This document shows positions 59,172 to 64,000 of a stretch of DNA of 64,000 nucleotides, in pieces. The first letter of the stretch is position 1; every line of letters begins with the position of its first letter. The stretch is from Sphingomonas sabuli (GTDB lineage: Bacteria; Pseudomonadota; Alphaproteobacteria; Sphingomonadales; Sphingomonadaceae), in assembly GCF_014352855.1 (NCBI RefSeq), contig NZ_CP060697.1:1426001-1490000 (forward strand), written 5' to 3'. The notes under the pieces were generated by a model that was given only the letters and a program-made list of their open reading frames with translations, had not been told where the DNA came from and ran no database searches. The translations under genes and the position numbers were made by a program.

Positions 59172-60646
59172 AGCTTGAGGTCGGCGATCATCAGGCCGGC
59201 CGTGGCCTTGGCGCTACCGACGACGCCGGGGATGCCTGCCCCCGGGTGCGTGCCCGCGCCGGTAAAATAAAGGTTGGCGATCTTATCGTCGCGATTGTGG
59301 ACCCGGAAATAGGCGCTCTGGGTCAACACAGGCTCAAGGCTGAAGGCCGACCCGAGGTGGGAATTCAACTCGCTTTCGAAATCGGCGGGGCCGAAGTGGA
59401 ATACTTCGCCGAGCTTGCCGCTGAGCCCCGGCAGCACCCGCCGCTCCAGAATCTCGAGCAGGTGCCGCGAATAGCACGGCCCTTCGACCGCCCAGTCGAT
59501 CGGCGCGTGGCCAAGGTGCGGAACCGGCGCCAGCGCGTAGAACGTCGATCGCCCCGGCGGCGCCATCGAGGGATCGGTGACGGTCGGGTGATGAAGGTAG
59601 ATGGACGGGTCCTGCGGCAGCGTCTTGCCGCCGTAAATCTGCTTCAGCAGCCCGGCATATTCGGAGCCGAAGACGATATTGTGATGCGGCACGTCCGGCC
59701 ATTCGCCCTCGGCCGAGAAGTGCAGCACGAAGAGCGAGGGGGAGAAGCGCTTGCGGCGCAACGACCTGGCCTTGGTCTTGCCGCGCGGCGCGCCCAGCAT
59801 GTCGTAGGTGCGCACGATGTCGGCGTTGGACGCCACCGCATCGAACGTCTCGCTCCACCCGCTGGCCGTACGGACTGCAGTGACGCGGTCCCCGCTGGTG
59901 GCGATATCGCTGACCGGATCGCCCAGCCGCACGGTCCCGCCAAGCCGTTCGAAGTGCTGGACCATCCCGGCGATGAGACGGTTGGTGCCGCCCTTGGCGA
60001 ACCATACGCCGCCGTCGCGTTCCAGCTTGTGGATCAACGCATAGATCGCGCTGGTGGTCATGGGGTTGCCGCCGACCAGCAGGCTGTGAAAGGAAAAGGC
60101 CTCGCGCAATTTCTCGTTGCGGATGAAGCTCGACACCATCGAATAGACCGACCGCCACGCCTGGTATCGGGCGAGCGCGGGCGCGGCTCGGATCATCGAG
60201 GTGAAGTCGAGGAACGGGACCGCGCCGAGCTTCTCATAGCCTTCGACGAACACGCCTTCGGAGTAGCGCAGGAACTTGCGGTATCCCTCGACATCAGCCG
60301 GCTCGAGCGCTGCGATCTGCGCCGTCAGCTGGTCGTCGTCGTTGACGTAATCGAAGGTCGTGCCGTCTGGCCAGGACAGGCGATAGAATGGCGACACCGG
60401 CACCAGTTCGACGTCGCGTGCCATGTCGGCGCCCGACAGCGCCCACAATTCCTTCAGGCAATCCGGATCGGTGATTACGGTCGGACCGGCGTCGAAGATG
60501 TGTCCGCCCTTGTCCCAATAATAGGCCCGGCCACCGGGCTTGTCCCGCGCCTCGATGACGGTCGTGTCGATGCCCGCGGACTGCAGCCGGATGGCGAGCG
60601 CCAAGCCCCCGAAGCCCGAGCCGACGATTGCGGCGCGGCGGGTCAT
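59168..60646 (-). CDS. crtI: Phytoene desaturase
   Basis: A 492-aa FAD-dependent desaturase converting phytoene to lycopene. N-terminal AIVGSGFGGLALAIRLQ dinucleotide-binding motif, and near the C-terminus YFTGAGTHPGAGIPGVVGSA, the CrtI signature. The ATG at 60646 overlaps the crtY stop (ATGA); the open frame upstream of it is inside crtY. Middle gene of crtY-crtI-crtB. Confidence 0.95.
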   Translation of the reverse strand: MTRRAAIVGSGFGGLALAIRLQSAGIDTTVIEARDKPGGRAYYWDKGGHIFDAGPTVITDPDCLKELWALSGADMARDVELVPVSPFYRLSWPDGTTFDYVNDDDQLTAQIAALEPADVEGYRKFLRYSEGVFVEGYEKLGAVPFLDFTSMIRAAPALARYQAWRSVYSMVSSFIRNEKLREAFSFHSLLVGGNPMTTSAIYALIHKLERDGGVWFAKGGTNRLIAGMVQHFERLGGTVRLGDPVSDIATSGDRVTAVRTASGWSETFDAVASNADIVRTYDMLGAPRGKTKARSLRRKRFSPSLFVLHFSAEGEWPDVPHHNIVFGSEYAGLLKQIYGGKTLPQDPSIYLHHPTVTDPSMAPPGRSTFYALAPVPHLGHAPIDWAVEGPCYSRHLLEILERRVLPGLSGKLGEVFHFGPADFESELNSHLGSAFSLEPVLTQSAYFRVHNRDDKIANLYFTGAGTHPGAGIPGVVGSAKATAGLMIADLKL

Positions 60647-61779
60647 CGCACTGCACCCGCAAGCGCGCGCACCGCCCGGCCGACGGGGACAGGCGGCTTG
60701 CCCGACAGGATGCGAACCTTGTCCAGCGCGGTCAGCTGGGCGGCGTAAAAGCGGCCGATCACCGCCGGCGGAAGCCGGTAGAAATGTTCGAGAACGCGAT
60801 AGGATTGGCCAGGGGCGGCCGCCTTGAACAACATGCGATTGAGCAACCGGAAAAAACCGCGCTCGTTCCACAGGTCGCGGGCGCGGGCATGAAAAACACG
60901 GCGCAGGGCCGCGCTGCTGAAGTCCTGCTGTTCGGCCAGCAATGCGGCGTTGGCAATGGCGTCGGGCGAGGAATAGCTGGTCGTCGGGTGAAAAAAGCCG
61001 CCGCGCAGCCCAAGCAACGCGACCGGCGACCCATGCCACAGGCTGTAGAGCGACCCGCCCATGACGATCGGCAAAATGCCCTGCTCCTCCTCGATCACGG
61101 TCGCAGGGATTCCATAACCCGAGACCTCGGCATCGATGCGCGCGCGCAGCGTATCGGGGTCAAGCGCCATGTCGGCGGAGTAATAGGTGTCCTCGACCAG
61201 CAGCTCGGTCGGGCTCATCGGCAGCGTGTAGACGAAGCGGTAGCCGTCATGCTGCCCGACCGTCGCGTCCATGATCACCGGCCGCTCGATCCCGTGCGGC
61301 TTCTCGAAGCGGACGAAGCGCCCGACGAATTTCTGCCAGCCGAGCTGCAGCCCCGGGGTCGGCACCGGGCCCCGGGCGTCGATCACGCCGGTGCCCGCGA
61401 TGAATTTGCCGTCGACCGTCAGCCCGGCGTCCGACAGCTTCTCGATCCGGCTGTTCAGCCGATACTGGTCGGGCCGCAACGTGGCACGGACCGCGGCGTC
61501 GAGGTCGGCCGAGCGGATGCTGTTGTAGCCGATCGGGATGGTCCGGCGGCGGCGCGGGAACGCAATGTCGTGGTCGGGCCAGCGGCGGGTGGCGATGCCC
61601 TCCCCCACCCAGGCGAGGTCGGCCGGGACGTCCGTGTCGAAGCGCGACCAGGTGTGGTTGCCGCCGAACTGGTCCGCTTCCTCCACCAGCAGGAACGGCA
61701 CGTCGGGACGGCGCCGGGCAAGCGCCAGCGCGCACAGGCAACCCGCCAGGCCGCCGCCGGCAATCAGCAGCCGGCTCAC
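60643..61779 (-). CDS. crtY: Lycopene beta-cyclase
   Basis: A 378-aa flavoprotein cyclising lycopene to beta-carotene. N-terminal LLIAGGGLAGCLCALALA, then FGGNHTWSRFD; later RFVRFEKPHGIERPVIMDATV and LGLRGGFFHPTTSYS, as in CrtY. GTG at 61779 is the likely start; an in-frame TTG at 61818 would overlap the divergent gene. It heads the crtYIB operon. Confidence 0.92.
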   Translation of the reverse strand: MSRLLIAGGGLAGCLCALALARRRPDVPFLLVEEADQFGGNHTWSRFDTDVPADLAWVGEGIATRRWPDHDIAFPRRRRTIPIGYNSIRSADLDAAVRATLRPDQYRLNSRIEKLSDAGLTVDGKFIAGTGVIDARGPVPTPGLQLGWQKFVGRFVRFEKPHGIERPVIMDATVGQHDGYRFVYTLPMSPTELLVEDTYYSADMALDPDTLRARIDAEVSGYGIPATVIEEEQGILPIVMGGSLYSLWHGSPVALLGLRGGFFHPTTSYSSPDAIANAALLAEQQDFSSAALRRVFHARARDLWNERGFFRLLNRMLFKAAAPGQSYRVLEHFYRLPPAVIGRFYAAQLTALDKVRILSGKPPVPVGRAVRALAGAVR

Positions 61780-61817
61780 CCGTTTTGCTTTTTCATTTGC
61801 ATGGCGCCGGGCCACCA

Positions 61818-62258
61818 ATGATACAACCGCTTCAAATGCTTGCGATCTTCCTTCTTGCCGCGGCGCAGGCCGCGACTGTCCAATCTGCGCCTGCGACGGC
61901 GACCATCGAGCTTGCGGGCCTCCGCAACACCAAGGGTTGGGTCCGTGTATGCATGACTCGCGAACCGTCGCACTTTCCCAAATGCAGTAGCGACCCCGCC
62001 GCCTTGAGCCAAACCGTGCCGGCGACCGCCCCGACCGCGGTGTTCGCGAAGGTCCCGCCCGGTGACTATGCGGTATCCGTGTTCCATGACGAAAACGGCA
62101 ATCGCAAGCTCGACACGATGGTCGCCATACCGCGCGAAGGCTTCGGCTTTTCGCGCAATCCCAAGCTTCGCTTCGGCCCGCCGCGGTTCAAGGCTGTTGT
62201 CGTTCATATCGGTCCGGGATCCGACCACGTCCCGATCCGAATGCAATATCTCCTTTAG
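61818..62258 (+). CDS. DUF2141-type secreted protein
   Basis: A 146-aa exported protein: signal peptide (MLAIFLLAAAQAATVQS), then a beta domain with VRVCMTREPSHFPKC, VPPGDYAVSVFHDENGNRKLD and GFGFSRNPKLRFGPP, characteristic of DUF2141. Frequently next to carotenoid genes in sphingomonads; function unknown. The ATG at 61818 leaves 38 bp to crtY start. Confidence 0.82.
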   Translation: MIQPLQMLAIFLLAAAQAATVQSAPATATIELAGLRNTKGWVRVCMTREPSHFPKCSSDPAALSQTVPATAPTAVFAKVPPGDYAVSVFHDENGNRKLDTMVAIPREGFGFSRNPKLRFGPPRFKAVVVHIGPGSDHVPIRMQYLL

Positions 62259-62285
62259 ACGCCCCCGCGTGCGGCGATGGCCGGG

Positions 62286-64000
62286 TCAGCAGCCCTTGCC
62301 GGGCGCCAGCCGCATCGCTGCCCCGCCGCCCGAAGCCAGGAACAGGTCCAGCCGATCCCCCTTCCGCACGGTCCGGCTGTCGTAGGCAATCTTGTGCCGG
62401 GCTTCGGTAAGATAAGTGGAATCGGGCGCGTCCTTGTAGATCGTGGCGCAATAGGTCTTGCCGGGATCGAGGAAGCCGAAATCCAGGTTCAGCGTGCGCG
62501 CGGTCGCGTCGTTGACGCCGCCGGCGTACCAATCCTGGCTGTTGCGGTCCTTGCGCGCGAACATAGCATATTCGCCGATCGCGCCGGCAATCAGGTGACT
62601 CTCGCTCCAGTCGGCCGGGACCTTGGAGATGAATTCCAGTTCGCGCGGATGAGCCTCCAAGTTCTCGATGAAGTCGGCAGCCATCTGAATCGGCGAATAG
62701 ATGGTGACGTAGAGGCCCAGCTGCTTGGCCAGCGTCGAGGCAAGCGGATTGCCGTTGCTGCCGACCAGGCTGAGCACGCCCGGGGTGAAATCCATCGGTC
62801 CTGACAACATGCGCGTGTAGACGAGGTTGGCCTCGTGGTTGGGCGGATTCCCGAACGGCTCCCAGCTATTATATTCCATGCCGCGCGCACCTTCGCGCGC
62901 CACCCAATTGGGATAGGTGCGGCGCAGGCCCGTGTCCTTGACCGGTTCGTGCGGATTGACCGCGACCTTATACTTGGCGGCGGTCTTCACGACGTCGAGA
63001 TGATGGCGCACCTGCCGCTGGCCGTCATGATATTCCATCCGGACCTCACCTGGCCGGTCGCCCGGCGCGATGATCCCGCCGAGGTCGGCAACATATCCGG
63101 TCTTGGTCACGTCGATGCCAAGCGCCGCATTCTGCGCGAAAGCGGCGTCCAGCTGGCGTTCGTAGACCGCAATGTTGCCACCCGTTTCGTGGTGGCCGAT
63201 CAGGTGCACGCCCTTGGACTTGGCATAGGCCGCCAGCCCGCGCAGGTCGAAATCGGGCACGGCCTCGGTAAAGCTGAACTCCTCCCCGGTGCCGAACCAG
63301 TCGCCGTTCCAGCCCTTGTTCCAGCCTTCGACCAGGACGCCGCGAAAGCCGTGGCGCGCGGCGAAGTCGATGTAATCCCGGGTCCGCGCCGTCGTCGCGC
63401 CGTGGGTCGGCCCTTCGGCCCACGACCATTTGCCGGAAATCATGCCCCACCAGATGCCGACATATTTGGCCGGCTTGAACCAGCTCACATCGCCCAACTT
63501 GTTCGGCTCGTTGAGATTGAGTTCGAGGTCGCTTTCGACCAGCTGCGGCAGCGTGTCCGCAATGCGGATCGTCCGCCACGGCGTGTTGAACGGCGCGGTC
63601 CGCGTCACCCGCGGCCCTTCGCTCGACGGCGCCAGCGTGGTGCGGAACCGCCCGCCGCCATACCCTTTCAGCCAATAGCCTGAATAATCGACCAGCGCGG
63701 CTTCGTGGATCGACACATAGGGACCGCCGGCCAGTTGCATCGTCACTGGCGTATGCACCGTGGGCACCGCGGCAATCGGCGTCTTCTGGTAAAGCTGCTC
63801 GTAGCGGTTCCACTCCCCGCCCGGGATCCACCAGGCATTGCCTTCGGGCGGCAGCACGAACTCCGTCAATTCGTCGGCGATATTGACCGTTTTCAGGCTG
63901 GCCTGGTCGGGAAATTCGTAACGGAAGCCGACCCCGTCATCGAACAACCGGAAGCGCACCGCGATGCGGCGCTGGCCGGGCTCGTCGCGGCGAAATCGGA
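62286..64000 (-). CDS. GH97 alpha-glucosidase/alpha-galactosidase family, 5' partial
   Basis: About 570 residues visible; the frame is open at the right edge (RIAVRFRLFDDGVGFRYEFP fits the GH97 N-terminal sandwich), so the start lies outside. The barrel has KYVGIWWGMISGKWSWAEG, FRGVLVEGWNKGWNGDWF, VHLIGHHETGGNIAVYE and VAVNPHEPVKDTGLRRTYPN, matching SusB-like GH97. Proximity to maltodextrin genes favours alpha-glucosidase, but the catalytic-base position was not assigned. Convergent with the DUF2141 gene. Confidence 0.9.
   Translation of the reverse strand, partial: RFRRDEPGQRRIAVRFRLFDDGVGFRYEFPDQASLKTVNIADELTEFVLPPEGNAWWIPGGEWNRYEQLYQKTPIAAVPTVHTPVTMQLAGGPYVSIHEAALVDYSGYWLKGYGGGRFRTTLAPSSEGPRVTRTAPFNTPWRTIRIADTLPQLVESDLELNLNEPNKLGDVSWFKPAKYVGIWWGMISGKWSWAEGPTHGATTARTRDYIDFAARHGFRGVLVEGWNKGWNGDWFGTGEEFSFTEAVPDFDLRGLAAYAKSKGVHLIGHHETGGNIAVYERQLDAAFAQNAALGIDVTKTGYVADLGGIIAPGDRPGEVRMEYHDGQRQVRHHLDVVKTAAKYKVAVNPHEPVKDTGLRRTYPNWVAREGARGMEYNSWEPFGNPPNHEANLVYTRMLSGPMDFTPGVLSLVGSNGNPLASTLAKQLGLYVTIYSPIQMAADFIENLEAHPRELEFISKVPADWSESHLIAGAIGEYAMFARKDRNSQDWYAGGVNDATARTLNLDFGFLDPGKTYCATIYKDAPDSTYLTEARHKIAYDSRTVRKGDRLDLFLASGGGAAMRLAPGKGC

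Overview
The window looks like a chromosomal segment of a sphingomonad (Alphaproteobacteria, Sphingomonadales; a Sphingomonas-like genus). This is inferred from the high GC content, frequent GTG/TTG starts, large TonB-dependent receptors (TBDRs) standing beside flavin-dependent halogenase-like genes, a Caulobacter-type Weimberg xylose pathway, and a crtZ / hydroxylase / crtB / crtI / crtY carotenoid cluster. I saw no tRNA, rRNA, CRISPR array, insertion sequence or phage gene.

Region 1 (1-1608) is the 3' part of an RTX calcium-binding protein that runs off the left edge.

Region 2 (about 1.7-36.1 kb) is a xylan-to-2-oxoglutarate island. It holds a GH10 xylanase, GH67 alpha-glucuronidase, a DUF6445-type protein with an Fe(II)/2OG-oxygenase-like residue pattern, and a TBDR. 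Divergent from the TBDR is a six-gene operon (four tandem flavin halogenase-like genes, GH43, GH9) in which every junction is a 4-base overlap. Then come a GH3 enzyme, a LacI-type repressor (xylR-like), a sugar porter, xylonate dehydratase xylD, an MHS-type transporter, and on the other strand xylX-xylA-xylB-xylC plus a sialate-O-acetylesterase-type esterase, and a second GH3 enzyme. Seven near-identical 14-bp palindromes (consensus TGKTAGCGCTAMCA) sit in the promoter region of every transcription unit of this island and are not seen in the promoter regions elsewhere. They match the Caulobacter xylose operator as I know it, so the whole island is probably one regulon of the repressor encoded at 21445.

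Region 3 (36.3-46.2 kb) is respiratory. It has a PQQ-type sugar dehydrogenase lipoprotein with a DUF2231 membrane protein, CtaG, cytochrome b561, two cytochrome c lipoproteins, a caa3-type oxidase (subunit II with a fused cytochrome c; subunit I fused to III), a small membrane protein, and a convergent TBDR without a recognisable signal peptide.

Region 4 (46.2-57.0 kb) is a maltodextrin locus laid out like the Caulobacter mal locus: MalY-type transporter, MalI-type LacI repressor, MalA-type TBDR, one halogenase-like gene, a GH13 alpha-amylase and a GH13 alpha-glucosidase. Region 5 (57.1-61.8 kb) is the carotenoid cluster. The right edge (61.8-64 kb) has a DUF2141 protein and a GH97 enzyme cut by the window end.

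The most unusual element is the association of TBDRs with flavin halogenase homologues. Five copies occur in two loci with different sugars. One copy (10885-12387) has lost the aligned catalytic Lys, Glu and the WxWxIP motif while keeping a nucleotide-binding fold, so it looks like a co-operonic pseudoenzyme. No gene-free stretch exceeds 300 bases.
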